From Puccinellia tenuiflora (Eukaryota > Streptophyta > Magnoliopsida > Poales > Poaceae), in contig QRDG01000534.1 in NCBI GenBank assembly GCA_012064385.1, positions 611,348 to 675,347 on the forward strand: DNA of 64,000 nucleotides. Reading direction: 5' to 3'. How positions within the stretch are numbered: the first letter of the stretch is position 1; every line of letters starts with the position of its first letter. The position numbers and the translations under genes are program-made. The notes beneath the pieces were generated by a model, which worked only from the letters and a program-made list of their open reading frames with translations, did not search any database and had not been told where the DNA came from. Below, in pieces: positions 10,055 to 21,715 of this stretch.

Positions 10055-11767
10055 CTACTCGTCACGCGTCAAACACGTCGTCATCTATCCCTCCTCCTCA
10101 TGCTATTCCCGTTCCGGTGCCTACTAATGATCATACCATGCGCACACGTGGCAAGTCCGGTTTTCGTTTACCCGCCAAAGATCGTCTAAATCTAAACGCA
10201 TCTCTATCTTCTTCCTCTATTCCCAAATCTTACAAATCAGCTCTCCTAGATCCTAATTGGGCCGCAGCCATGAAAGATGAATATGATGCTCTCATTCAAA
10301 ATAACACATGGCAATTAGTTCCTCGTCCTTCAAACACAAATATAGTCTCCGGCAAATGGGTTTTTCGCCACAAATTTAATTCCGATGGAAGTCTTGCACG
10401 TTATAAAGCTCGATGGGTATGCCGTGGTTACTCTCAGCAACACGACATCGATTATGATGAGATTTTCTCTCCTGTTGTCAAACCCAGCACTATTCGTACT
10501 GTCCTTAGCATCGCCGTATCTTCTTCTTGGCCTATTCATCAACTCGATGTCAAAAATGCTTTTCTTCATGGTTCTCTTCAAGAAACAGTCTATTGTGAAC
10601 AACCTCTTGGCTTCGAAAATTCTTCCTATCCTAATCATGTTTGTCTTCTTCAAAAATCTCTTTATGGTCTTAAACAAGCACCACGGGCTTGGTTTCAACG
10701 TTTTTCTACTTATGCTCAAACAATCGGTTTCACTCCTTCCCGTTATGACACTTCCCTCTTCACCTTTCATCACAATACCGACACCGCATATCTTATTCTC
10801 TATGTTGATGATATTATTCTCACAGCTTCCTCACAACACTTTTTAGATCATATTATCTCTCTTCTTTGTAAAGAATTCTCTATGTCTGATTTAGGTCTTC
10901 TTCACCACTTCTTAGGTATTGCTGTCATCCGTGACTCCTCTGGTCTTTTCTTGTCTCAACGTCAGTACACTCTAGATCTTCTTTCTCGTGCTGGTATGCT
11001 TGATTGTCAACCGTCTCGTACTCCTGCTGATACAAGTTCCAAACTTTCTGCCGATGGTGATCTCTTTTCTGATCCTTCTCTTTATCGTAGTCTCACCGGC
11101 ACCTTCCAGTATCTTACTCTTACTCATCCTGAAATTTCTTTTTCTGTCCAACAAGCTTGTTTATACATGCATGATCCTCGTGTTCCACACTTCAACCATG
11201 TCAAAACGTATTCTTAGGTATCTCAAAGACACATTAGATTTAGGTCTTCATATAAACAAATCCTCTCCCACCTCATTGACAGCTTACTCTAATGCAGACT
11301 GGGCTGGTTGTCCAGATACTCGTCGGTCCACATCCGGATTTTGTGTTTTTCTTGGTAACAATTTGGTTTCTTGGTCTTCAAAAAGGCAGGTTACGGTCTC
11401 TCGCTCGTCAGCCGAAGCTGAGTACCGTGTTGTGGCTCATGCGGTTGCTGATACGGTTTGGTTGCGCCAGTTGCTGTCGGAGCTGCACCATCCTATTGAG
11501 CAAGCTACCATTGTTTACTGTGATAATATTTCAGCTGTCTACATGTCAGGGAATCCGGTTCAACACCGTCGCACCAAGCATATTGAGATCGACATTCATT
11601 TTGTTCAAGAGAAGGTGGCTCTCGGTCAAGTTCGTGTTCTACACGTGCCTACTTCTGCTCAGTTTGCTGATATCTTTACTAAAGGCCTGGCGACTACTCC
11701 GTTTGAAGACATTCGTTTCAGTCTCAACGTCGTCGAGCCTACCGTTGACACTGCGGGGGGATGTTAG
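10055..11767 (+). pseudogene. pol: Copia pol: reverse transcriptase and RNase H, one frameshift
   Basis: The first part (10055 to about 11200) is a Copia RT. It shows the WVFRHKF start, the LDVKNAFLHG segment, LYGLKQAPRAW and the catalytic YVDDIIL. The second part (about 11200-11767), in another frame, is RNase H with KRQVTVSRSSAEAEYRV, CDNISAVYM and the RTKHIEIDIHF motif that usually ends Copia pol. The shift falls at an AAAA run near 11203, where one extra A converts a smooth HVKRILRYL reading into an early stop. The protein would reverse-transcribe and process the element RNA, but this copy is broken. The left end is cut by the Gypsy insertion. Confidence 0.9.
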
Positions 11768-11900
11768 AATACAAGTTGTAATTGTAGTTTAGAGTCCTAT
11801 TCGGTTTGTGTTAGGCTAGGTCGGTGGCCTATGCCCCTCATATATACCTCTTATAACCGGCACAATATTGCTATCGATTATTATTCAATACAATTCTACA
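10055..11900 (+). mobile_element. Copia LTR retrotransposon, 3' part
   Basis: It contains the RT and RNase H end of a Copia pol, a polypurine tract (CTGCGGGGGGA) ending at 11761, and a 139-bp 3' LTR at 11762-11900 running from TGTTAGAATAC to TTCTACA with a TATATA at 11841-11846. The N-terminal half (gag, protease, integrase) is absent here. It probably lies left of the window, on the far side of Tat element 1. AT-rich codon use contrasts with the GC-rich Gypsy next door. Confidence 0.88.
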
Positions 11901-11908
11901 AATATCTC

Positions 11909-12433
11909 GCAAGTATGCACCGCGTTGGTTGGCGACTCGGCGTATCTTATGTTGGTTGGGTGTATCTTTATGCTTTGTCAACCTATTGTTGCAAACTAAA
12001 GGCTGGACTTATTTATTACTGGGTGAATGCCCGTGTGTTGCTACGTGATAACGAAAAAAATTATATGGATGAAACAATTTGTCCTAGAATCGAAAAAGAT
12101 GTCAAACGACATGACAACACATGGTTCCTATTCATACATCGACATATACCAATTTTCTCTCCAACTTATTTCATGTTTGGTATCTTTATAAAACTTTAGC
12201 AAACCTACGGAGAGGTCCTCACGTACCGTTGTAAGCTAGTTATCAAGAAAAGATTACAAGTTGAGGTAACTGATCCTGGTCTTGTCGTGTTAATCCGATT
12301 GCAAAACTAGATCTTCTTGGTTGACATGGTACCGCAAGTGTGCATCGTATTGGTTGGTGACTCGGCATATCTTATGTTGATTGCGTGTATCTTTATGCTT
12401 TGTCAACGTATTGTTGCAAATTGAAGGCTGGAG
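11909..12433 (+). repeat. Pair of diverged ~100-bp direct repeats
   Basis: Segments 11909-12008 and 12334-12433 are related copies in the same orientation, about 425 bp apart. Both contain TATCTTTATGCTTTGTCAAC and GGCTGGA, with scattered transitions between them. The first copy begins a few bases after the Copia LTR, so it is the old target sequence. I see no coding potential and cannot name the family. Confidence 0.7.
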
Positions 12434-12808
12434 TACTTTTTTATTTGTATGTGTTTGGTGTATTAGTGGAATCACATATCGCTGAAAAGTGTATGAGCTT
12501 TTCAACCCGGACCTCTTGCACGGAGGTAGGATTTCTCATGATTTTTGTAAGCACCAAATACAACATAAACACATACATGGTCACATGCACTGGGTCTAAT
12601 AAACCCTTACATCGCGGAGCTTCAAAATCGATGAAGTCATTAAATAAGTCTCACCATCTCCCATTGAAAAGCTAATGTATTAACGAGTAACACGTAGCAT
12701 GAACTTGGGGTCCAGTACTCCAAGTAGAGTAGGGTACAAGTGCCCCTACTAGTGACCCAACCAACGGCTACTAGTTCCGAGACTATGCGATTTACTATGA
12801 TTGTTTAT
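12434..12808. other. Gene-free flank before the poly-A retroposon
   Basis: This is mixed-composition sequence with no open frame I can support. It is the pre-insertion target of the retroposon that follows. Confidence 0.5.
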
Positions 12809-12822
12809 GTTGTGTTTTTGGG

Positions 12823-14003
12823 ACGAAGTCTCTCTCGGGGAGCCCATTCCCCCCTTTTCTTTCTCTCTCCTTATCCTTTCGCTTGAGAGCTCTCCTCCCG
12901 TCCAGGCGCCGATCCGAAGCCCTCTCCGGCGGCGCTACCGCTCGGAGATGGTGGAGGAGAGGTGCTAGTAGTTGTAGGTTGTACAGTAGGCCTCGGCTTG
13001 GTCCTGGTGTGGCGTCTTGGAGTAGGTCATCTGATCCCATCAGCTGGATCTGGTGCGCCCTCGCTTTACTGTTCTTGTTTGCTCTGCTTCGGGCATGGTA
13101 GACGGAGGAGCTTGGTCGAGGCATCTCTGCCAATAAAGCCGTCCTCCTCTCTTGTTGCCTGGCGCGGTTGCTGGCGAGTGGTGAAGCGTCACTGTGGTGA
13201 GCTCCCATGGTGGGAGCTGCGAAGACGGCATGAAGCCAAGGGTAACTTTTCTAATAAGCTCGTGACTATCGTGTTGGATGCAGTTCTTCAGAAGCAGAGA
13301 TGTTGCGGATGCGATTTCTTCCCGGTTGGCCGTGGAGGCGAGGGGGAAGGGAGAGCCTCTGCAGCGGGTCATGCAGTAGAACAAAGCTTGGCCGGCCGTG
13401 GAGGCGAGGGGGAGTTGGTCTGCGTTGTGCCGGTCTCGGTCTCGGAAGGATGGTCTTCCTGTGGGGGCTTTGCGGCTGTCTGGCCCTCTCCCTCTTGCTG
13501 CCGAGGTGGTGGTTTTGAGGAGGAGAGGGCGGCGGCAAGGTCCTCGGTCGGGTGCTGGCTTGCGCCTCTCGAAGCTTCAGGCGCGGAAGCTTATCATCGA
13601 CGACGAGCTGCGTGGCTGAACCATCTACGATGGGGGGAGCGAAGTCGCTGCTACCCAAGGCCAAAGGGGTCACTCCGCACCCCTTTCGCGACTAGCTCCG
13701 GGTGTTCTTCTTCCTCCAGGTGTGAGGATCATCAGCTTCTGCAGCGCGGCGTACTACGGCGGTTCTCCACCAAGTTGTTCGTCCCCAGTGGCGGGCGTCA
13801 AGCCGATCGCGGTAGCAGAGCTCATCGACGACGACAGAGACGGTGGACCGGATTGCTTTTTATGTTTATTCTGAGGTCCCCTGTGTTATCTCTAAGGGTC
13901 TGGCTATAATTTCCAATGTTTCTAGGGCTCTGTCTGTAAGTTTTACCTGCCGATTTTAATGAAGCTTCGGGGTCTTTCTGCCCCGCTCCTTGTGCAAAAA
14001 AAA
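12823..14003 (+). mobile_element. Non-autonomous poly-A retroposon (LINE-derived or SINE-like), 1181 bp
   Basis: A perfect 14-bp TSD, GTTGTGTTTTTGGG, flanks the element at 12809-12822 and 14004-14017. The element ends in eight A residues (13996-14003). These are the hallmarks of target-primed reverse transcription. The interior is GC-rich at the 5' side and turns T-rich near the 3' end. Three long GC-rich frames overlap on both strands, but none has a recognisable domain and I do not call a gene. Mobilisation by a LINE in trans is inferred from family knowledge. It could instead be a processed host transcript. Confidence 0.8.
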
Positions 14004-14017
14004 GTTGTGTTTTTGGG

Positions 14018-15232
14018 GTGGGAACTCTGTGCATTGGGGATCGACAAGTTTCTTTTTTCAGAAAGGGGGTGTACCACAGCCTCATCCATGAGTTTCGTAC
14101 ATAAATGGCGTTTTTCAGATATTGATACGATATTCTATAAAATATCTTTGAAAACTTATAGTCTTCTAGAAATATGCATACATACAATTTTCAACTTTCT
14201 AATACAGATATTCACATCATATTGGCAGTTTTTAATTTCAATATTTTATTAGATTATGCCACTTATTTGTGAACTAGATGCGTGGATGGAGTGCATCTTT
14301 GGAGAATCAACACTCAGATTTGATCTTATGCCACGTTTGCCTTCTACAAGCCGTGTTTGCCTTGTTCTAAATTAATATAACTATTATTCTCTATTCTTTA
14401 GATGGAAGTTGGTGGTCGGTGGCAGAAGTATTAGACCCCCCCCCCCCCTTCCCCCCTTACTCCCACCATTCTGTTATCATCTCCTTGTCCCGATTCTGTC
14501 GCACACAATTTTTATTTGTACTAATAAACTCTCTTGACGTAAAAATATACGGTCAAGTATTATATCCTCACATTCGTCAATTGTTGTGACATCCTCATCC
14601 ATATATCACATAGAAGCAGTAGAGTTGGAGACACAACTGATGAAAGAGCAAAAGATATGTGATGCCTTATCTTCTAGAAATTCATGCCCCCATCAAAGAT
14701 AAGAATCTAGAAGTTTGAATTTCTTGAAAGTCTTGAGTTTGATCTTTTCCAAAAAACTGAAATCCCCAAGTTTGAATCATCAAAAGTTTGTCTCATCCAA
14801 AAAAAGTTTAAACATGCCAATTGGAATTTGCAAAAAAAAAAACTATGAAATTTCCGACAATTGGTATTTCCAAAATTTATGTTGCAATTCCTAAGTGTAA
14901 CCAAATAAGGAAATTTAATAAGACGTTGACTTGCCAAAAGAGCAAAGCTCGCCTGGTGTGAAAATGACCATTGGGCATGTCTGCGACAGGTGACCGCCAA
15001 TTAGGATCCCCCACTAGAAGTAGTAATCGCTTAACACCTAACATAGTTCAACCAACCGGGCTTCGTGGCAGCATATTAATCGCATTGCGCATGTCTAGTT
15101 GCTATATGTTGATTATGTTTTGATGGTTGATTTTTGTTTCAACCTTATGTCATCCATGATTTGTAAGATTTGATACTTCTTGATACTTCGTAATAAATGG
15201 CTGTATGCATCGCTTAATGCATCGCTAAATGG
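14018..15232. other. Gene-free interval with poly-C tract and possible LINE tail
   Basis: It is AT-rich with no supported gene. A C-rich run lies around 14437-14455. The segment 15190-15232 reads AATAAATGGCTGTATGCATC and resembles the 3' end common to grass LINEs, but it has no poly-A tail and directly abuts the truncated LTR of the next element. Confidence 0.5.
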
Positions 15233-18200
15233 CTGTTTTTGCTGTCTTTTTATTTCAGAAATTTACTTCTGAAAATATTCTCGAAATTGGACGAAAATTT
15301 ACGGGGCTTATTTTTACGCCAAGACGAAGACGGAGTCCGAAGGGCAGCCTCAGAGGCGACCCACAGGGCACACGCGGGTGCCAGCCGTGGCCCAGGGGTG
15401 ACCCGTGGGTGGGGCCCGCCCCTGCTTTGTGGGCACCTCCTCGGCCCCCTCCGACTCCTATAAAATCACAATTAACCTAAAAATGTCGGGGCGGCGATTA
15501 TTTTCTAGAAACTCGACCCCGACGCGCCGTCACCGAAAACCCTAGTTCGGGATCCAATCTGAAGCTAATCCCGGCACTCTGCCGGAGGGGATATCGATCT
15601 TGGAGGGCTCTTCATCGACGTGCCTTCCTCCGGGATGATTTGTGAGTAGTCTCACCTTGGACTACGGGTCCATGGCAGTAGCTAGATGGTAGTCTCTCTC
15701 TCTTGTGCTTTATGTCTTATGATCTTGTGAGCTGCCTAACATGATCAAGATCGATTATTGTAATGCTATGTGATGTGTTTGCTGGGATCCGATGGATTAT
15801 GAAGTTATGTTCAGATTGTGCATGATTCTTATATGAGTAATTTATGTTCTTGCATGCTCTCCGATGTGCGTAGTTACTTTGGCCAAGTGATTGTGTGTAT
15901 CTCCAAGAGAGGGTATTTATGCTATATAGTGGGTTCATGCCCCCTTTTGTTCCTGGGCACGAGTGACAGAAACGTCTAAGGGCGAGGGTGTGCTGTTGCT
16001 ACTAAGGGTACAACAGCGGTGTTAATGTCTATTTTGATACTAGTATTTCTTACTTCATGCACTTTACTTAATGTAATTGTCTGTTGCTTGCAACTTAATA
16101 CCGTTGGGTGATAAGCTGTATAGCGATCTCACGGTGGACTATTTAGACAAAGACGCAGTTGGACTCAACGGTCTTTGTTCCTTGTCGTGATGCCTCCATA
16201 AATATTATCATGTCCTTTTTGTTATAGCTAAATTGGGTTTGTGTCATGATCTTGTCAATTGCCTAGCTGTAATTCGTTCACGCATCACATGCATATTTTA
16301 TCTACTTGAGAGACTCCACTAGTGAACCCATGGCCCACGGTCCATCTTTTTACATTGTTTTCAACCTCATTTACTTACTTTTAATCATCATTACTCCTTT
16401 GGTCACTTTCATATTTTATCTATTTCATCATACAATTAACCGCTTTGTGTTCTGCGAGACCGGAGAGATTGACAACCTCTCCGCCGTTTGGGGCAAAGTA
16501 TTTTGATTGAGTGTGTGCAGGTCCACGTATGTTGAAGGTTAAGCGCCAGAGATCTTCAACATTCACCTCGTTGTTGATTTCAAAGTCCTACTGGTTCGAT
16601 AAACCTCGGTTCTTTAATTGAGGGAAAACTGCTACTAGCTACAATTTCGCCTTCGCTTGGGGCACCACCTAACTTATCAATATCCACCATCAAGCAGTTT
16701 TCTGGCGCCGTTGCCGAGGAATTTGGAGCTACAGCAAGGGGAGTCTCATACTCTCAATCTCTTTACTTTGTTTTTGTCTTGCTTGCTTTATATCTCGTTT
16801 AGTTTATTTTCCTGTTTCAAAATTTTAAGACCCCAAAAAATTAGTGTAGTCTTTATTTTCGTTTTGTTAGTATGCTTAGTTATTTACTTGTTCTCAATGG
16901 TTAACTTCTTTGAAACTATATTTTATTGGCAAGGCGGGTTCACGGAGGATCAACAAGAATATTATAAGGAATACCGCTTGTCACAAAAAGGGATACACTT
17001 ATGAAAAATAATTAATACTCTGAACAATTATGTTAGAGACTTGTGCTTAAATTATAATATATCTTATTGCTGTGATGAGTCTAGTTGTAGCATGAATTTT
17101 AAACACCTTCCTTTTCAATGTACTGGTAATGATAATGAAACCTTAGCATCTTATGCTAAGGGAAACTATGATTTTTATGATGTGGAAGCTATTGAAGAAT
17201 TTATTGCGTGGAAGGGTGCTTATGAAATTTCTTCTTTGATTGAAAATGATGATGATGCTCCTTATAAATCTGAAAGTTTTGCTAACTTAATATTGCATGG
17301 ATAATTACAAAGATGAAAATTGTTATATTACTGAATTTCTTAAGGGTTTATCTCCCCCAGAAGAAGAGACTAATGTCGTGCAGGAGCCTATGGAAGAAGA
17401 AATTGTTGAAACTAGAAGCCCATTGGATAAAAATGAGGAGGAGAGTGATGAACAAGAGTAGGAAGAGTGGAGTAGATACCCATCTCTACCTTCTAATGAG
17501 AGTAACTCTCTAACTCATACATTATTTGATTGTCCTCCTTCCTTATAAAATGAGAATGAATGCTATGATCCCATTGATTCTTTTGAAACATCCCTTTTTG
17601 ATAAAAATGATCTTGTTATTTATGATAATCCGTGCTATATTGATAAATCCTATGATAATCCTTTATTTGTTCCTACCATTGAGATACATGTTAATGAAGA
17701 GTTGTGCTTAGAAAGTTTATATGATAATGTTCTTGACGATGATCCTATGTTACTTGATGATAACCATTATAATTCTATTGAAAGTGGGTTTGATCCCACT
17801 ATTTTTTAGATGGACCGAAATTATGTGCTTGTAGATCATGAAATTAAGTGATAGATATATTGTTGAGTTTGTTCATGATGTTACTGAAAATTATTATGAG
17901 AGAGGAAAATATGGTTGTTGGAGTTCTCATGTTACTAAGACAGCTCTCTTTTTGTTGCAAGTTTTGAAGCTGCACTTGCTTTGTCTTCCTATGCTACTAG
18001 CTTTATGCTTCAATGAATTATTTTTGTACAAGATGCCTATGCATAGGAAGTGAGTTAGGCTTAAATATGTTTGGTACTTATTTCTTGATGCTCTCTTTTG
18101 TCAACTCTTATTCTTATTAGAGCATCATTTAAATCATTGCGTCTAGCTAAAAGGCGTTAAAGAAAAGCGTTTGTTGGGAGGCAACCCATCTTTTATTTTC

Positions 18201-21092
18201 ATTTTGATTTTTGCTTTTCTTGAGTCATGAAGTTATTACCTCTGTAACGACTTCATTGTATCTTTTTTTTTGGTTTTTTATGCCAAGTTTAGCCTCTAAT
18301 GCATTGAAAGTGCGAGGTATTGTGTTGCTGTCCAAAAACAGATTCTATGCGCCTGTTGCACGAAAATCCTAAAATCGCCAGAATTTTATATTTTCGTGAT
18401 AATTTTTGAAAGCAAGCCTGATGCTTTTATCTATCTTTCGTTAGTTTTAAGTTTTTTGATATGAGCTGCATAAGTGCCTCGAAAAATTCTATCTTTACAG
18501 ATTGTTCAGATTTTGACAGATTCTGCTTTTATTTTGCATTTGTCTCTTTACTATCGTAATATGTGATACTCTAGGGGTAGAGTGACACATTGAGGCTTAG
18601 TAAACTGTAGCTAATGTCTAATAAAGTTGGTTTCCAATTTGTTATGAGTTGAACACATGTGTGTTTTAATTTATGAGTACTAACCCTCTAATCAAATTAT
18701 GAGAAGTTTTGTGTGAAGGGAGTTTTTAAGTTCCAAAGGAGAGGAATATGAAGAAATCGAGGATGGATCAAAGCTCAAGCTTGGGGATGCCCCTATGGCA
18801 CCACCTCTGAATATCAAGAACTATCAAGAGTCGAAGCTTGGGGATGCCCAAGGCATCCCCTCATCTCATCGACTCATAAGGTCGTATCGTGAACTTGTTT
18901 TATCACTTACATATTTGCTATGCTGGAGTATTTTACTTTCAGTTTATTTGTTGTTTACTGGTCATATCTTTGTTGGATCCTAGCTTTATTTGTGTGGGAG
19001 AGAGACACGCTCCGCTTTTTCGTTTGAATACTCCTTTGCTTCGCTTATATCTTTTTGAGTATTCTTAGCTACTGTCTGTTTCTAGTAAGCTCTCGCTTTT
19101 AGCTTTTATCTTGTTTAGAGCTGCTAGTTGTTAAGCTAAAATCTCTTGTTTTTCACTTATATTTGTTGGAGAGTTGTTTTGGTTGCTTGGTTAATGTGTT
19201 AGATCGGAAAAATGCTATGCATGTGGCAGTAGTATGAAATAGAAAAACCTATATAGTCTTGTAGATCACTATGTGGATAATTTGATACTCTTCAATTGTT
19301 TTGAGGCAGTAAAATAACTAATGGTTAAAATGTGTTGGTTAATGGTGTTAGAGCTGATTAGTGGAGAGGTGTTATTAAAGCATGGAGCTGTACTTTTCTG
19401 AACTAAACAACCTAAGTCAACAATGCTAATGTGTCATGAATTCTACTAAGTTGAAAATAAGTCCCTAGTGGGTAGTTACTACAACGGTCGAGGAAGCCAA
19501 CGGGGCACTTGTGTCGCCGCCACGATCCCTCTCGGGGTGTCTCTAACCATTTGTGGAACATTGAAACTGCTAGTTGTTTGCAATATACGAAATGCATTGT
19601 GAGCTTTGGTTTTTGGCACTTCCACTTCCATATTTTGCTAGCCTCTTCGGTGCTGCGCAATGCCCTCTCTCACATTGAGATTGGTGCATACTTCGCGAGT
19701 ACATCCAACTCCGTGGGAGAACTTCATCCTATTCTCCTACACATAAGCCAACTATCTTTCTCAAAACAGCCACCATACCTACCTACCACGGCATTTCCAT
19801 AGCCGTTCCGAGATACATTGCCATGCAACATCCATCATTACATTATGACTTGATGTCATTCTTCAGTGCCATATAGTTTGCTTGATCATTTGAGTTAGTG
19901 TGCAGCATGGCTTGCCACATGTCCTACATTTTTTATTTTTTCCACACTACGCTCGATCATGCATATCTTCTTTTATACATCATGTATTAGTCTTATGAGT
20001 TATGAGTACCAAAAGTGTGATGATCATATTGTAAAAATAGAGTGTTGCCCCTACCTGTGAGCATATTGAAAAGAGTCCAAAGTGGCCACATAAAAGAGTC
20101 CAAAAGAGACCAATGAGAGAAAATTTAAAAGAGCCACGGAGGCCACAATAAAAAAAAAGTGAAATATAAAAGAGAGAAGGGGCAGCACTACTATCCTTTA
20201 TTCCACACTTGTGCTAGTAGCACCTACACTTCATTATAGAGAGTTTTCATGTTTCATTTGTATAACTATGTGGGGAATTAACGTTATAGAACTTGTCTTG
20301 TATATTCCAAGGATGAGCCTCCTCAAGTGAGCTCTAGGTCTTCATGAGCAAGCAAGTTGGATGCACCCCCACTAGTCCCATTGGAGAGCTTTCATACACT
20401 TATATCTCTATGTGCATCCGTTGCATGGCAATCACTACTCCTCATACAGTGTCAACTACGGGACTTCCTTCTTTCTTGTGGTTACCTTCTCCACTGTTTG
20501 AGCCTTTCTTTTTGACCTTCCAAACCTCCATTATTGTTCTCTTTGCCATAACATCATGGTGCCAAAGCCACTTCTTACTTGCACTAGTTGAGTAGACTTC
20601 GAAACATTTGATTTATGAAGTAGATGGATTAGGACACCTGACTTGAGCTTGGCTATTTCCATGAATGACTAATTAGATGCTTTGAAGAATGATTGATACT
20701 TTACATTGGAGACATAATTCGCAATTCTTCTTTCTAAACCTTATGTATGGTTTCATGTCTCCAACGCACTTATTCATGAAAAGTTTCTAGCATTTGTTAG
20801 CTAGCGTTTGTTAATCATTGTTTGCTTAATGTCAACTATAGACAATTGTTTTGGATCACCTTATTCACTTCATGTGCTTTGCATTACTATCTTGGGTCAA
20901 GATTATGTAGGTAGCATGTCTCGTCAAAAATTATTTGTTATCACTTACCTATTCGAGGACGAGTAGGAGTTAAGCTTGGGGATGATGATACGTCTCAAAC
21001 GTATGTATAATTTTTGAGTGATCCATGCTAGTTTTGTGATATTGTCACATGTTTTTACTGTTATTTATATCATTTTCATGCATTTTGTCGGA
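15233..21092 (+). mobile_element. Athila-type non-autonomous LTR element, left arm of inverted pair
   Basis: A 5'-truncated 5' LTR (15233-16692, TATAAAA at 15459-15465) is followed by a primer site TGGCGCCGTTGCCGAGGA at 16703-16720, complementary to the tRNA-Asp 3' end. After an internal region come a polypurine tract (AAGCTTGGGGATGA) and the first 107 bp of the 3' LTR, starting TGATACGTCTC at 20986. The core (about 16890-18148) holds broken acidic reading frames, for example 17041-17304, with no RT, RNase H or integrase. The 3' region contains GCGTTAAAGAAAAGCG, a sequence shared with the right arm. The LTR type fits Triticeae Athila relatives such as Sabrina or WHAM; the exact family name is a guess. 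Confidence 0.85.
16657..17304 (+). pseudogene. Broken leader and acidic reading frames of the left-arm element
   Basis: Short frames after the primer site (to 17004, then 17041-17304) are interrupted by stops. Further stop-ridden asparagine and aspartate-rich translation continues to about 17810. I see no protease, RT or integrase motif and do not recognise the protein. The homologous place in the right arm encodes a gag-like and protease segment instead, so this is a different core and not merely a decayed version of the same one. Confidence 0.5.
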
Positions 21093-21100
21093 CTAACAAT

Positions 21101-21707
21101 CAGGGCCATCTCCAGAAATTGGGGGCCCGGTACGAAATGCAATATAGTGAAGATTTTTTTGAAAATACATATGATTAATACAACTAAATATTAAGACATA
21201 AACGCATATATGCTCATCAGAACAAACGATATACAGAAATATTCGTTTTTTTCTAGAACCACGAAATACAACTACATGAAATATATGAGAAACTTTAGAA
21301 ACTACCAACCTGGCCAGATAGATTGTCTTTCATAGCAAAGGAATCGTAGTACTTTTTTTCTAGCCGTAGTACTCATGTGGTAGGGTATTTTTGTGAGCAG
21401 CCACTGTGCCTGTGCGATGTGGGCTATGAATAAGGAAAAAATCAAAAAACAAAAAACATATGAAAGGCTATGCCTACAAATAAAGCAGGCCATATCACTT
21501 AAAGCCCATATGCAGATACGAGGCCTACTTACGGAACGCTCACTGATTGACCATCTTCTTCTCACCTAAGGAACTCCCGACTAAAAGCTTCCGTCCATGG
21601 CGCCACCGTCCACCGGTCTGCTGGAGCAGTGTTCCCGATTTGGGGGGCCCAAAATTTTGGGGGCTCTGTTCCCTCGCGCACCTCGCTCACCCCCATCGAC
21701 GGCCCTG
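21101..21707. mobile_element. Non-autonomous hAT-type DNA transposon at the junction of the two arms
   Basis: A perfect 8-bp TSD, CTAACAAT, flanks the element at 21093-21100 and 21708-21715, the length expected for hAT. The ends are inverted: CAGGGCC at the left and GGCCCTG at the right, with a similar CAGGGCC(A/G)TC core. At 607 bp there is no room for a transposase and I see no related frame. It would be moved by a hAT transposase supplied elsewhere. Confidence 0.9.
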
Positions 21708-21715
21708 CTAACAAT

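Noticed and set aside
12795..13909. Open frames up to 315 codons as a host gene
   Set aside because: Frames overlap on both strands, have no motif and cross the retroposon border and TSD.
14437..14455. Poly-C tract as a functional i-motif
   Set aside because: It is a simple homopolymer run with no conserved context visible, possibly a sequencing or slippage feature.
20140..20240. Possible small RNA gene in the A-rich segment of the left arm
   Set aside because: The same segment exists in the right arm as part of the element's 3' region, and I see no promoter or fold supporting an RNA gene.
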